Assembly (NCBI RefSeq): GCF_005768555.2
Contig: NZ_VCHX02000083.1
Location: 186,001-250,000 of the forward strand
Direction of reading: 5' to 3'
DNA: 64,000 nt
Source of the DNA: Streptomyces sporangiiformans
Lineage (GTDB): Bacteria; Actinomycetota; Actinomycetes; Streptomycetales; Streptomycetaceae
Positions 39,575 to 48,356 of the stretch are shown here, one piece after another (position 1 is the first letter of the stretch; each line of letters begins with the position of its first letter). A program made the translations under genes and the position numbers. The notes beneath the pieces are model-generated. The model was not told the origin of the DNA, did no database searches, and saw only the letters and a list, made by a program, of their open reading frames with translations.

Positions 39575-39609
39575 GTGCACTATGCGCACCATCCGTGCGT
39601 ATAGTGCAC
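39575..39609. promoter_or_regulatory. Long inverted repeat, probable IclR operator
   Basis: GTGCACTATGCGCAC - CATCC - GTGCGTATAGTGCAC: 15-bp arms with one mismatch. It lies 13 bp before the TPP-enzyme start and about 70 bp before the divergent IclR gene, so a bound regulator could control both. Confidence 0.8.
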
Positions 39610-39677
39610 AGCATCAGCATGGGACGACTCCGGCGTCAACCCCCGGGGCCAACAGACCCGTGCCATACGCTGAACGC

Positions 39678-40457
39678 GTGAGCGGACCTCGGAAGGTGGT
39701 AGGCGGCGTGCGGGCAGAGGCCGTGAACGGCGCGGAGAACGGAGCAGGGGGCGAACGCGAGGAGAAGGCGAAGCGTCCCAGTCAGCCACCGTCGCAGACG
39801 CTCGTCCGAGGCCTCGCCGTCCTGCGGGCCGTCGCTCACCAGCCCCGTGGCCTGACGGTCGCCGAGATCGCTTCCAGGACGGGGTTGCACCGGACCGTCG
39901 TCCACCGCCTCGCGGGCACGCTGGCCGCGGAGGGATTCCTGGCGAGGACCGCGGACGGCGCGTACGTCCCCGGGGGGGAGCTGCATACGCTCGCGGGCAC
40001 CTCGCGGCCCACCCTCGCGGAGTTCATCCAGCCACTGCTGCAACAGCTCGCGGACCAGTACGGCGGTACGGCGATCCTGTTCTTCCCGGAACCGGACTGT
40101 GTCGTCGCCGTGGCGACGGCCGTTCCCCAGGACGCCGACTATCACCTCGCCTACCGCAAGGGCTCTCGCCAGCCGCTGGACCGGGGGGCCGCACCGTGTG
40201 CGATCCGGGCCGGACGGGCGCCTGCTGACGACGACTCGGACGCCGTCCGTGAGGCCCGCCGCAGGGGCTGGGTCACCAGTCATGGCGCAGTGGAACCGGG
40301 AGCCCACGCGGTCGCCGCTCCGCTGGCCCGCGACGGAGACGTACTGGACGCCTGCGTCATGTTCGTCTCGCACCGGCAGGACCGCGTCGACGAGGCAACA
40401 CCGGAAGTGGTCTCCGCCGCGCGAGCGGCCCGAGCGTTCCTGCTGGGCCCGAGCTAG
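39678..40457 (+). CDS. IclR-family transcriptional regulator
   Basis: 259 aa from GTG 39678; later GTG codons (about 39708, 39723) are possible. No ribosome site is seen, but TACGCT (39665-39670) lies 7 nt before the GTG as a -10 would for a leaderless transcript. N-terminal winged HTH: QTLVRGLAVLRAVAHQPRGLTVAEIASRTGLHRTVVHRLAGTL at residues ~35-78. The effector domain is shortened and ends at LLGPS. It is divergent from the ten-gene operon, with a 35-bp inverted repeat between them, and so is its likely repressor or activator. Confidence 0.88.
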   Translation: MSGPRKVVGGVRAEAVNGAENGAGGEREEKAKRPSQPPSQTLVRGLAVLRAVAHQPRGLTVAEIASRTGLHRTVVHRLAGTLAAEGFLARTADGAYVPGGELHTLAGTSRPTLAEFIQPLLQQLADQYGGTAILFFPEPDCVVAVATAVPQDADYHLAYRKGSRQPLDRGAAPCAIRAGRAPADDDSDAVREARRRGWVTSHGAVEPGAHAVAAPLARDGDVLDACVMFVSHRQDRVDEATPEVVSAARAARAFLLGPS

Positions 40458-40490
40458 AGCCGCCCGTCCCGCATTCCTCCCTGGTCAACC

Positions 40491-40524
40491 GCCGCCCCCG
40501 CCAAAAGACTTCGGCGGGGGCGGC
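40491..40524 (+). terminator. Hairpin terminator of IclR
   Basis: Perfect 12-bp stem GCCGCCCCCGCC / GGCGGGGGCGGC with a 10-nt loop, 33 nt after the IclR stop. Confidence 0.85.
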
Positions 40525-40594
40525 CGCGTTCTGTCCGCCGGGTGGCCGACGTGCCGTGTCTTCGCCGGCGGTCGGGTTTGGTCGACGCCGGGCC

Positions 40595-40659
40595 TTGACA
40601 CCCACCGCAGGCCACCACACCATGTGTTTTCAACAAACGTACACCATGTACGAATATCG
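40595..40659 (+). promoter_or_regulatory. Promoter/operator region of the second permease
   Basis: TTGACA at 40595-40600 with a weak -10 (CACCAT, 17-nt spacer). Downstream lie CGTACA-CCA-TGTACG (40638-40652, perfect inverted repeat) and CGAATATCG (40651-40659). ACACCATGT occurs twice (40617 and 40641). CGAATATCG recurs before the aldehyde dehydrogenase at 45105, so both may be bound by the IclR protein at 44255. Confidence 0.55.
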
Positions 40660-40689
40660 CACAGCGGTGAAAACTGGAGGCTGATCGGG

Positions 40690-42159
40690 ATGACAAGCCC
40701 TGATCGCACCACCTTGGCCCACGGCCGCCTTTCACTGATCGGCGTCCTCACCCAATCACTCGGCTTCATGGGGCCGGTCTTCTCTGTCGCGGCCCTCCTG
40801 CCCCTGATCGTGGGCCTGTCGGCCACGGGACGCGGCGCCGGCGTCGCCACCCCGATCGCGATCGTCATCGCCGGCATCGGCATGTGCGGCGTGGGATGGA
40901 TCATCGCCCAGTACGCGAAGCGCATCCATCTGTGCGGCTCTCTCTACGAATATGTGAGTGACACCGCCGGACCGCGCATCGGCGTGATCGCTGGATGGCT
41001 CTACTACGGAGCCATGATGGTTCTGGGAGCCTCGACATACCTCGTCCTCGGCGGACTCACACAGGCATGGCTCAAGAGCGCCATGTCCGTGGACGTGCCC
41101 TGGTGGCCGCTGTCCCTGGGATACGCCGCCGTCACCGCCACGATTCTCGTGGTGGGCGTTCACGTTTCGATCCGGGCGCAACTCATCCTCGCCCTGGGCG
41201 CCATGATCGTTGTCCTCGCTTTCTCGCTGTTCATCATCTTCCGCGGCGGCCAGAACGGCGAAAGCTGGTCCGTCGAACCCTTCAATCCCTTCTCCGTGGG
41301 GAGTCTGAATCTTCTCTTCGGCGTTCTGTACGGCATCAACATGTTCATCGGGTTCGAGTCGGCGGCCAATCTCGCTGAGGAGACCTCGGATCCCAAGCGC
41401 CATGTGCCGCGGGCGGTCATGCTGTCGCTGGGCATCGTGGGGGTCTATTACGTGGTGGTGGCCTACGCACAGGTCATGGGTTTCGGCCTCGACGCGGAGG
41501 CGTGGAAGAACAGTGTCTTCCCGCTGGAAACGCTCTCGTACGGTGGGGAGTTCGGGTCTGCCGCGTTCGGAAACTTCCTGGCGCTCTTGATCATTCTCGA
41601 CATCCTCGCGGTGGCAATCGGAGTCGGCGTCGCATCGACTCGAGGAATGCTCTCGATGGCCCGCAGTGGCCGGCTGCCGTCGAAGCTGGCGGTTCTGCAC
41701 CACCGGTTCCGTACTCCTATATGGGGCGCCGTACTGATGGGCGCTGTTTCGTGTGTCGCCATCGTTGGTGTGCGCATGGGCGGCGACCGGATGTTCGGCC
41801 AGGCGGCCGGTCAGCCGCAATGGGCGTCGGCGTTCGGCTGGATGGCCGGCTTCGGCGGAACAGGCATGGCGATCATGTATCTCGTCGTCGGTGCCGCGGG
41901 GGTGAAGGGCCTCTGGAACCATGTCAGCCGGACCAAACTGCTCATCGCGGGAAGCGCCGGTGTAGCAGTGGCGGCCGGGGCGGTGTTCGGTTCGTTCTAC
42001 GAGGCGGCCAGCCCTCTCGACACCGTTCCCTGGGCTCTGCTCGTGTGGGTGGCACTGGGCGCGGTCTGGTCCTTCTTCGCGCTCGGCCGGTCCTCCCACC
42101 AGGGACAACCCGTGACGGACCAGGCGGCGGAAGGCACCAGTGAAGTGACCCCACTTTGA
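40690..42159 (+). CDS. APC-superfamily amino acid/amine permease (second copy)
   Basis: 489 aa; ATG 40690 with GGAGG 9 nt upstream. Twelve membrane helices; SLGFMGPVFSVAALLPL in helix 1 and NMFIGFESAANLAEETSDPKRH in helix 6 mark the APC fold. It is followed after 61 nt by an amine oxidase on the same strand, so it probably imports that enzyme's substrate. It differs enough from the permease at 28157 that the two loci need not share a substrate. Confidence 0.9.
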   Translation: MTSPDRTTLAHGRLSLIGVLTQSLGFMGPVFSVAALLPLIVGLSATGRGAGVATPIAIVIAGIGMCGVGWIIAQYAKRIHLCGSLYEYVSDTAGPRIGVIAGWLYYGAMMVLGASTYLVLGGLTQAWLKSAMSVDVPWWPLSLGYAAVTATILVVGVHVSIRAQLILALGAMIVVLAFSLFIIFRGGQNGESWSVEPFNPFSVGSLNLLFGVLYGINMFIGFESAANLAEETSDPKRHVPRAVMLSLGIVGVYYVVVAYAQVMGFGLDAEAWKNSVFPLETLSYGGEFGSAAFGNFLALLIILDILAVAIGVGVASTRGMLSMARSGRLPSKLAVLHHRFRTPIWGAVLMGAVSCVAIVGVRMGGDRMFGQAAGQPQWASAFGWMAGFGGTGMAIMYLVVGAAGVKGLWNHVSRTKLLIAGSAGVAVAAGAVFGSFYEAASPLDTVPWALLVWVALGAVWSFFALGRSSHQGQPVTDQAAEGTSEVTPL

Positions 42160-42220
42160 CGACAACCCGGACCACCACTCACCTCACCCTTCACCGCCCA
42201 TGCCATCAGGAGGAAAGGCA

Positions 42221-44167
42221 GTGACCACCACCACGGCACACCCGTACGATCCGCTGACCGCCGAGGAAATAGAAATGGCCGTGGGTGTGGTGCGTGCCAG
42301 TCACCCTCAGCGGCGGGCGATAAAATTCCCCCTGGTGCGTCTGGACCTCCCGGACAAGGAGCAGGTGCGGGCGTACGACCCTTCGAGCCCGATCCCCCGC
42401 GTGGCGTTCCTCGTCGTCTACGACCCTGAGGCCAGCGCCATGTTCGAGGCCCGGGTCGATCTCACCGACGACAGCCTGGTCTCCTTCAAGCACCTCCCGG
42501 GCCTGCAGCCGCCGATCATGATCGATGAGCTGATGGCGCTCGACGAGATCGTGAAGGGCGACCCGGCCGCGGTGGAGGCCCTGGCACGGCACGGAGTCGA
42601 CGATCTCTCGCAGGTGCAGTTCGACCCCTGGTCGACCGGCACCCTGCCGATCGAGGGTGTGGACGCGCGACGACGCGTGATCCGCGCGACCGCGTACGTC
42701 CGGCACTTCACCGCGGACAACGGCTACGCCAGACCCGTAGGGAACCTCGTCTTCGTCATCGACTGCGACACCCGTTCGGTGGCGGCCATCTCGGAGGGGG
42801 ATCCGCTGCCGCTCCCGCCGGAGAGCGGGAACTACGACCCGGGCAGTGTGGGACCGCTGCGCGACGACCTCCGCCCGATCGAGATCACGCAGCCGGAAGG
42901 ACCCTCGTTCACGGTGTCCGGCAATGTCATCGAGTGGCAGCGATGGCGACTGCACGCGCACATCGACGTGGTGGAGGGACTCGTCATCAGCGATGTCTCC
43001 TACCTGGACGAGGGGCGTCGCCGCTCGATCGTGCACCGGGCCGGCATCAGCGAGATGGTGGTGCCCTACGGCGACACCAGCGACGACTTCTACTTCCGGA
43101 ACGTCTTCGACGCGGGCGAATACAGCCTGGGGAAGACCGTGGGGTCGCTCAGTCTCGGATGCGACTGCCTCGGGGAGATCCGGTACCTCGACGCGGTGCT
43201 CTCCGACGAGTCGGGCACCCCGCACACCATCACCAACGCCATCTGCCTGCATGAGGAGGACTACGGAATCCTCTGGAAACACTGGGACTTCCGCTACGTC
43301 CAGCAGGCGGAGGTCAGGCGTTCCCGGCGTCTCGTCGTCTCCTCGATCCACACGATCGGCAACTACGAGTACGGCTTCTTCTGGTACTTCTACCTCGACG
43401 GGACGATCCAGTTCGAAGCCAAGCTGACCGGTATCGTCCAGACACGGGCCGTGGCTCCCGGCGAGAAACCCGCCTACGGAACGCTCGTGGCGCCCCAGTT
43501 GGACGCGCCGAACCACCAACACCTGTTCAACATGCGACTGGACATGGAAGTCGACGGGCCGCGCAACACGGTCGTGGAGGTCGACGCGGTGGGTCCCCCG
43601 ATGGGGCCGGACAACCCGTACGGAAACGCGATCGTCGCCCGCCGCACGGACATCACCAACGAACGTGACGGCCGCCGGATGTGCGACCCGCTCACCGCGC
43701 GCACCTGGAAGATCACCAATCCCGGCGTGCGCAATCGTTTCGACGAGCCTGTCGCCTACAAGCTGGTCCCGTTCGTCGGCCCGACCCTGCTCGCCGCTCC
43801 CGAGAGCGATCTGGCACGACGCGCCGAGTTCGCGCGGGCGCATCTGTGGGTGACCCGGTACAGCCCGGACGAACTGCACGCGGCCGGCGACTACCCGAAC
43901 CAGCACCCCGGGGGCGGGATCGGTCAGTGGATCGAGCAGGGTCGCGATCTGGTCGACACGGACGTGGTGCTGTGGCACACCTTCGGCACCTCGCATCTGC
44001 CACGGCCGGAGGACTGGCCCATCATGCCGTGCGAGTACGTCGGGTTCGCGTTGAAGCCGGTCGGATTCTTCGACCGCAACCCCTCGTTGGACGTACCGCC
44101 CCCACCGGGGCATGGAGCGATGCACTGTCACGCCGTACCGCAGCAGGGTGACCGGGTCGACGAGTGA
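42221..44167 (+). CDS. Copper-containing primary amine oxidase (second copy)
   Basis: 648 aa from the GTG at 42221, chosen for AGGAGGAAA just upstream; ATG 42200 lacks one. TPQ Tyr in HTIGNYEYGFFWYFY, copper ligands HxH in NHQHLFNMRLD and His in TSHLPRPEDW. It has no signal peptide. The C-terminus carries HGAMHCHAV, again a His/Cys tail as in the first copy. It converts an imported amine to an aldehyde, which the dehydrogenase at 45105 could oxidise; NH3 and H2O2 are by-products. Confidence 0.93.
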   Translation: MTTTTAHPYDPLTAEEIEMAVGVVRASHPQRRAIKFPLVRLDLPDKEQVRAYDPSSPIPRVAFLVVYDPEASAMFEARVDLTDDSLVSFKHLPGLQPPIMIDELMALDEIVKGDPAAVEALARHGVDDLSQVQFDPWSTGTLPIEGVDARRRVIRATAYVRHFTADNGYARPVGNLVFVIDCDTRSVAAISEGDPLPLPPESGNYDPGSVGPLRDDLRPIEITQPEGPSFTVSGNVIEWQRWRLHAHIDVVEGLVISDVSYLDEGRRRSIVHRAGISEMVVPYGDTSDDFYFRNVFDAGEYSLGKTVGSLSLGCDCLGEIRYLDAVLSDESGTPHTITNAICLHEEDYGILWKHWDFRYVQQAEVRRSRRLVVSSIHTIGNYEYGFFWYFYLDGTIQFEAKLTGIVQTRAVAPGEKPAYGTLVAPQLDAPNHQHLFNMRLDMEVDGPRNTVVEVDAVGPPMGPDNPYGNAIVARRTDITNERDGRRMCDPLTARTWKITNPGVRNRFDEPVAYKLVPFVGPTLLAAPESDLARRAEFARAHLWVTRYSPDELHAAGDYPNQHPGGGIGQWIEQGRDLVDTDVVLWHTFGTSHLPRPEDWPIMPCEYVGFALKPVGFFDRNPSLDVPPPPGHGAMHCHAVPQQGDRVDE

Positions 44168-44176
44168 CTCGTGCCG

Positions 44177-44209
44177 GGCCCGCACCCGTACATCGGACGA
44201 GTGCGGGCC
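44177..44209. terminator. Hairpin between convergent amine oxidase and IclR genes
   Basis: 9-bp perfect stem GGCCCGCAC / GTGCGGGCC with a 15-nt loop, just after the amine-oxidase stop. Confidence 0.6.
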
Positions 44210-44254
44210 TGCGGCTGTCTCGCTGGGTCGTCGCACCGGCGGGACAGCCGGACG

Positions 44255-44962
44255 CTATCGCTCGACCACTTCCGGGCCGGCCGCCCCGACCAACTGTGTC
44301 GCGGCCGTTCCGGCGGCCTCCATCACCAGGTGGGGAACCTGTTCGTCGACGAGTTTGAGACCGAGTTGCACCACGCCCAGGCTCGCGGTCGACCAGTCCG
44401 AGACCCGGATGGGGGCGGCGATGCCGATCGCGCCCTCCTGGATCGAGCCCACGCTGACGGCGTAACCGCGGCGACGCGCCTCGCGGACGTCGGCGGTGTC
44501 CTCGTCGCCCTCCGGCCTGCCGGCGAGGATGGCGATTCCGTCCGCGCCGACGGTCAGGGCATGCCGGGCGCCTTCCCGCATGGCGAGGTGCATGGTGGAG
44601 TTCGATGGTTCCGCCGTCAGCAGGATCAGGGCCTGGTCGCCGTCGGCCACGCTCAGCAGCGCCGTGCTGTTGGTCTGCTCGCTGAGCCGTCGCAGAATCG
44701 GCAGGACGGTGGCCTGCAGCCGTGGTTTGAGTTGACCGGCCAATTCGGCCACGCCGAACCCGAGGATGTATCGCGTGCCGATACGGGCGACGAGGCTGTG
44801 AGCCTCCAGCGTGCGCAGAAGACGGTAGACGGCCGCCCGAGCGATGCTCAGCTGCTCGGCGAGCTCTGCCGCCGTGAGACCGTCGGCGTTGCGTGCGAGC
44901 AATGACAACACCGTCAGCCCGCGGTCAAGAGTCAGGGACGTTTCCCCACCGGTCGCCGCCAC
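44255..44962 (-). CDS. IclR-family transcriptional regulator
   Basis: 235 aa from GTG 44962. Winged HTH at residues ~8-60 (LDRGLTVLSLLARNADGLTAAELAEQLSIARAAVYRLLRTL) and an IclR effector domain with LAMREGARHALTVGADGIAIL and GIAAPIRVSDWSTASLGVV. It is divergent from the aldehyde dehydrogenase and convergent with the amine oxidase. CTATGG-N13-CCATAG in the shared promoter region is the likely operator. Predicted local regulator of permease, amine oxidase, dehydrogenase and quinone reductase. Confidence 0.9.
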   Translation of the reverse strand: MAATGGETSLTLDRGLTVLSLLARNADGLTAAELAEQLSIARAAVYRLLRTLEAHSLVARIGTRYILGFGVAELAGQLKPRLQATVLPILRRLSEQTNSTALLSVADGDQALILLTAEPSNSTMHLAMREGARHALTVGADGIAILAGRPEGDEDTADVREARRRGYAVSVGSIQEGAIGIAAPIRVSDWSTASLGVVQLGLKLVDEQVPHLVMEAAGTAATQLVGAAGPEVVER

Positions 44963-45061
44963 GATCTTCTCTCGCCTCCTGCCTAACCGTGCCGCTCATC
45001 ATGTCACGGGGTCAGAACGGTCCTATCGCGCCGACCCCTTGACCCGGCGTCACCCTCATCC

Positions 45062-45086
45062 CTATGGTTTCGAATATCGTCCATAG
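45062..45086. promoter_or_regulatory. Candidate IclR operator before the aldehyde dehydrogenase
   Basis: CTATGG-N13-CCATAG inverted repeat enclosing CGAATATCG (45071-45079), which is also found 39 bp before the permease start at 40690. It lies 19-43 bp upstream of the dehydrogenase ATG. Confidence 0.6.
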
Positions 45087-45104
45087 AGAACGGTAATCGT
45101 ACTC

Positions 45105-46604
45105 ATGCTAGCACGCACAGAAGCCGAACAGCTGGTCAGCACGGTTCCGACGGAGCCCTACTTCGCCGGGCGATGGGGCAGCGGTCAGAGCATCGACACC
45201 TTCGACGTGATCGACCCGGTGACCGAACGACGGCTCACCACCGTGGCCGCCGCCGGGGCCCGGGAAGTAGACGAGGCCGTATCCCACGCTCGGTCCGCTC
45301 TGGATGAAGGTGAGTGGGGGAGAACGGACGGAAGCGCCAGGGCGCTCCTGCTGCACCGTCTGGCCGATCTCATCGAGGCCCGGAGCGAGGAGTTCGCGAC
45401 GCTGGAGTCGCTGGACATCGGCAAGCCCGGCTTCGAGCCGCGGGCCATCGACCTGCCCCAGGCGATCGGGGCCTTCCGGTACTTCGCCGGCTGGGCCGAC
45501 AAGGTGGAGGGCCGCTCCGTCCCGACGCCCTCGTACATGGGCCGGCCCACCCACAGCTACACCGTGCGCGAGCCGGTCGGAGTCGTCGCGGCCATCACGC
45601 CCTGGAACTCGCCGACCATGATCGGATCGTGGAAGATCGCGCCCGCGCTCGCTGCGGGGTGCGCCGTCATCCTGAAGCCTCCGGAGGACGCGCCCCTCAC
45701 CTCTCTTCTCCTCGCGTCACTGATCGAGGAAGCCGGGTTCCCGGCCGGGGCGTTCAGTGTCCTTCCGGGGCTCGGAGCCGTGACGGGCCAGGCGCTCATC
45801 GATCACCCGGGGGTGGACAAGATCTCGTTCACCGGAAGCCCCGAGACGGGATACAAGGTGGCCGTGGCGGCCGCGAAGGGATTTCGGCGCACGACCCTGG
45901 AACTCGGCGGCAAGAGCCCCCAGATCGTCTTCGGGGACGCCGATCTGGACGAAGCCGCGCTGGGAGTGGCGGTCGGAATCTTCGCCAATCAGGGCGAGGT
46001 GTGTGCCGCGGGCAGCCGCATCCTGGTCGCTCGTTCCGTGTACGCCGAATTCGTCGAACGTCTGGTGGCGCGTGCCCGCGACATCAAGGTCGGCGACCCG
46101 TTCGACGAAGGCACCACGATGGGCGCGTTGATCAACGCACGGCAGTTGGAGCGCGTTTCCCAGTACGTCGCGACAGGAATCGACGACGGCGCCCGCCTGA
46201 TCGCCGGGGGCGGCCGACCCGACGGCAAGGGGTTCTTCATCGAGCCGACACTGTTCGCCGACGTGGACAACACCATGACGATCGCCCGGCGGGAGATCTT
46301 CGGGCCCGTGGGTGCGATCATCGCGTTCGACTCGGAGTCCGAGGCGGTCGCGATGGCCAACGACAGCGATTACGCGCTGGCCGCCACCCTGTGGACGTCC
46401 GACGTGAGCAGGGCGCATGTGGTCGCTCGCCGAGTGAGGGCCGGGGCTGTCGCGATCAACGGCTGGGCGCCCCTCGACCCCCGCCTGCCGTGGGGCGGTT
46501 CCAAGCTCAGCGGTCAGGGGCGGGAACTCGGCTGGGCCGGTATCGAAGCGAACACCGAGGAGAAGACGGTCACCGCCGTCCTCTCGTACGCACCGGACAA
46601 GTAA
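45105..46604 (+). CDS. Aldehyde dehydrogenase (NAD(P)+), FeaB-like role
   Basis: 499 aa. Catalytic Cys in ANQGEVCAAGSRILV, Glu in RTTLELGGKSPQIVF, NAD-binding FTGSPETGYKVAV. The Asn of PWNSPTMIGSWKIAPAL matches the oxyanion-hole residue. The ribosome site is weak (GAGAACGG). It probably oxidises the aldehyde released by the amine oxidase upstream, paralleling the tynA-feaB pair of enteric bacteria. The quinone oxidoreductase gene follows after 61 nt. Confidence 0.92.
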   Translation: MLARTEAEQLVSTVPTEPYFAGRWGSGQSIDTFDVIDPVTERRLTTVAAAGAREVDEAVSHARSALDEGEWGRTDGSARALLLHRLADLIEARSEEFATLESLDIGKPGFEPRAIDLPQAIGAFRYFAGWADKVEGRSVPTPSYMGRPTHSYTVREPVGVVAAITPWNSPTMIGSWKIAPALAAGCAVILKPPEDAPLTSLLLASLIEEAGFPAGAFSVLPGLGAVTGQALIDHPGVDKISFTGSPETGYKVAVAAAKGFRRTTLELGGKSPQIVFGDADLDEAALGVAVGIFANQGEVCAAGSRILVARSVYAEFVERLVARARDIKVGDPFDEGTTMGALINARQLERVSQYVATGIDDGARLIAGGGRPDGKGFFIEPTLFADVDNTMTIARREIFGPVGAIIAFDSESEAVAMANDSDYALAATLWTSDVSRAHVVARRVRAGAVAINGWAPLDPRLPWGGSKLSGQGRELGWAGIEANTEEKTVTAVLSYAPDK

Positions 46605-46665
46605 GTGAACGGGCGCCAGGCGCCTACTTCGTGATCGAGCATCATCCCTCGGGAAGGGGTTTTCC

Positions 46666-47301
46666 GTGTCAGCACACGTGTTGGTCGTCTACTACAGCGC
46701 GACGGGGTCCGTGCATCGGCTGGCGAAGGCAGTGGCCGAAGGAGCTGAATCCGCGGGCGCCGAGGTACGGCTCCGCAGGGTCGCCGAACTCGCTCCCGCC
46801 GAGGCGATAGCCGCGAATCCGGACTGGGCCGCGCATCGGCAGGAGACGGAATCGACCGTCGAGGTGGTCGAACTCGCCGACCTGGAGTGGGCCGACGGTT
46901 ACGCCTTCGGCACACCGACGCGTTACGGCGCTCCGGCGGCGCAGCTGAAGCAGTTCATCGACACCGCCGGAAGTCTCTGGCAGGCGGGGAAGCTGTCGGA
47001 CAAGCCGGTGACGACATTCGTCTCCTCGGCCGAGCAGCACGGCGGCCAGGAGTCGACGATCCTGTCGCTGAACAACGTCTTCTACCACTGGGGCGCGGTC
47101 ATCGTCCCTCTCGGCTACACGGACGACATCGTCTACGCCGCCGGTGGAAACCCCTACGGCACATCGTGGCCCGCAGGATTCCCCTCGACGGCCCCGGACG
47201 AGGTCACGCTGGATTGCGCCCGTTTCCAGGGCACCCGGTTGGCGCGGTTCGCGACGCTGCTCGCGGCGGACAGGGCGCAGGCGTCCGCCGCACAGAGCTG
47301 A
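46666..47301 (+). CDS. wrbA: NAD(P)H:quinone oxidoreductase, WrbA-type flavoprotein
   Basis: 211 aa from the GTG at 46666 after GGAAGGGG. Flavodoxin-like FMN site VVYYSATGSVHRLAKAVAEG at the N-terminus, then FGTPTRYGAPAAQLKQFID and SSAEQHGGQESTIL as in WrbA. It reduces quinones by two electrons and so avoids radical formation. In this operon it may protect against quinones or H2O2-linked oxidation products from amine oxidase activity, or recycle a catechol-derived quinone. Confidence 0.9.
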   Translation: MSAHVLVVYYSATGSVHRLAKAVAEGAESAGAEVRLRRVAELAPAEAIAANPDWAAHRQETESTVEVVELADLEWADGYAFGTPTRYGAPAAQLKQFIDTAGSLWQAGKLSDKPVTTFVSSAEQHGGQESTILSLNNVFYHWGAVIVPLGYTDDIVYAAGGNPYGTSWPAGFPSTAPDEVTLDCARFQGTRLARFATLLAADRAQASAAQS

Positions 47302-47368
47302 GCGGGCAGTCGCGGAGTGACCATCACTCCTGGACGTTCTTGTCGTTTCCGCAACCCCTGGGCTTTTC

Positions 47369-48322
47369 ATGTCACTCTTCGGAACCCGAGGACTAACCAG
47401 ACCGCGCCTGCGTCCGGAACTCGACGACGAGCCGCTGGGCAAGATTCGCAAGCAACTGGAAACTTCGCCGGTTCCCGGCGCGCCGGACGTGGACTTCCGG
47501 GCAGCACAAGTCTCGCGCGTACTACGGGACGCGGAAGGTGACTGGGACCGGTGCACACACCGGATATCGGTACTCGCCGAAAGTGCGGTACATTCCCGCT
47601 TCTCGCATTCCTGGTCGCATCGACAGCCGAAGGACCCCGTTGCCTTGTCCTTCCGGTTGTGGGTGGACCTTTCACGCGCCTGTATGGACCCAACAGCGGT
47701 GGAAGCCCGCTCGTCCATCGATCTCTGTTTGCGCGCGGCGCGACTGAGGCAAGACGATCCGATTCCCTGGGTCGGGCTGCTCGGGATTCTTCGGATGCTG
47801 CGCAGTCACTCACATGACATGTTCGCGGTATGGAATGAGGTGACGTCCCGCGACGCCTGGAACCGCGAAGCTCATCTGCACATGCTCGGCTACCTCTCGC
47901 CGGACGAGTGCGGATCCTCCGCGCAAATGCTCGACTTCCTCGACGGCCGGCGGATACGGATGCCCGCCGACTCACCGGCGACGGGGGTGGAGTTGGCGGG
48001 CGTCATCGGGTGCCACCAGCGAACGCTTTCGGGCGGTGGCGTCAATGCGAAGCTCACTCGCCACTGGTGGTCGCAGTCTTCCGCCGCAGCGACACTGGAG
48101 CGATCGTTCACGCTCTGGACAAGACCTGGTTTTCTGAGGCATGCGGCAGCCCTTGCGGATCTGAACGCTCTGGCCTACGGCCTGGTGCAGGCCTACCGGC
48201 TCTCGGACTCCGCGAAGGTATTCCGGATGACGGGTGGGACAGTCACACGCTGGCCCTGGGGGCTGGCCGGGGATCCGCTCCAGCAGTACAGCTATTGGCG
48301 CAATCGGGCCCTGCGCCGGTAG
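47369..48322 (+). CDS. Conserved-looking protein of unknown function, 317 aa
   Basis: No family recognised. The protein is mostly helical and Trp/Arg-rich (WSHRQPKDPVALSFRLWVDLSRA, DPIPWVGLLGILRMLRSHSHD, HLHMLGYLSPDECGSS), without signal peptide or membrane helix, and resembles TPR-type solenoid proteins in pattern only. The ATG at 47369 has no clear ribosome site, so the start is uncertain. It follows wrbA by 67 nt on the same strand, but a promoter of its own is equally possible. Confidence 0.6.
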   Translation: MSLFGTRGLTRPRLRPELDDEPLGKIRKQLETSPVPGAPDVDFRAAQVSRVLRDAEGDWDRCTHRISVLAESAVHSRFSHSWSHRQPKDPVALSFRLWVDLSRACMDPTAVEARSSIDLCLRAARLRQDDPIPWVGLLGILRMLRSHSHDMFAVWNEVTSRDAWNREAHLHMLGYLSPDECGSSAQMLDFLDGRRIRMPADSPATGVELAGVIGCHQRTLSGGGVNAKLTRHWWSQSSAAATLERSFTLWTRPGFLRHAAALADLNALAYGLVQAYRLSDSAKVFRMTGGTVTRWPWGLAGDPLQQYSYWRNRALRR

Positions 48323-48356
48323 GCGGTGATTGACCGGCGAGGGATGCCGGGATGGC

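Noticed and set aside
36441..39620. 1059-codon frame suggesting an aldehyde dehydrogenase fused to an N-terminal domain
   Set aside because: Upstream of 37961 the frame is only a shadow of the TPP enzyme. The dehydrogenase starts at 37961 as a separate gene.
42206..44236. 676-codon minus-strand frame opposite the second amine oxidase
   Set aside because: Antisense shadow; the plus strand carries the TPQ and copper motifs.
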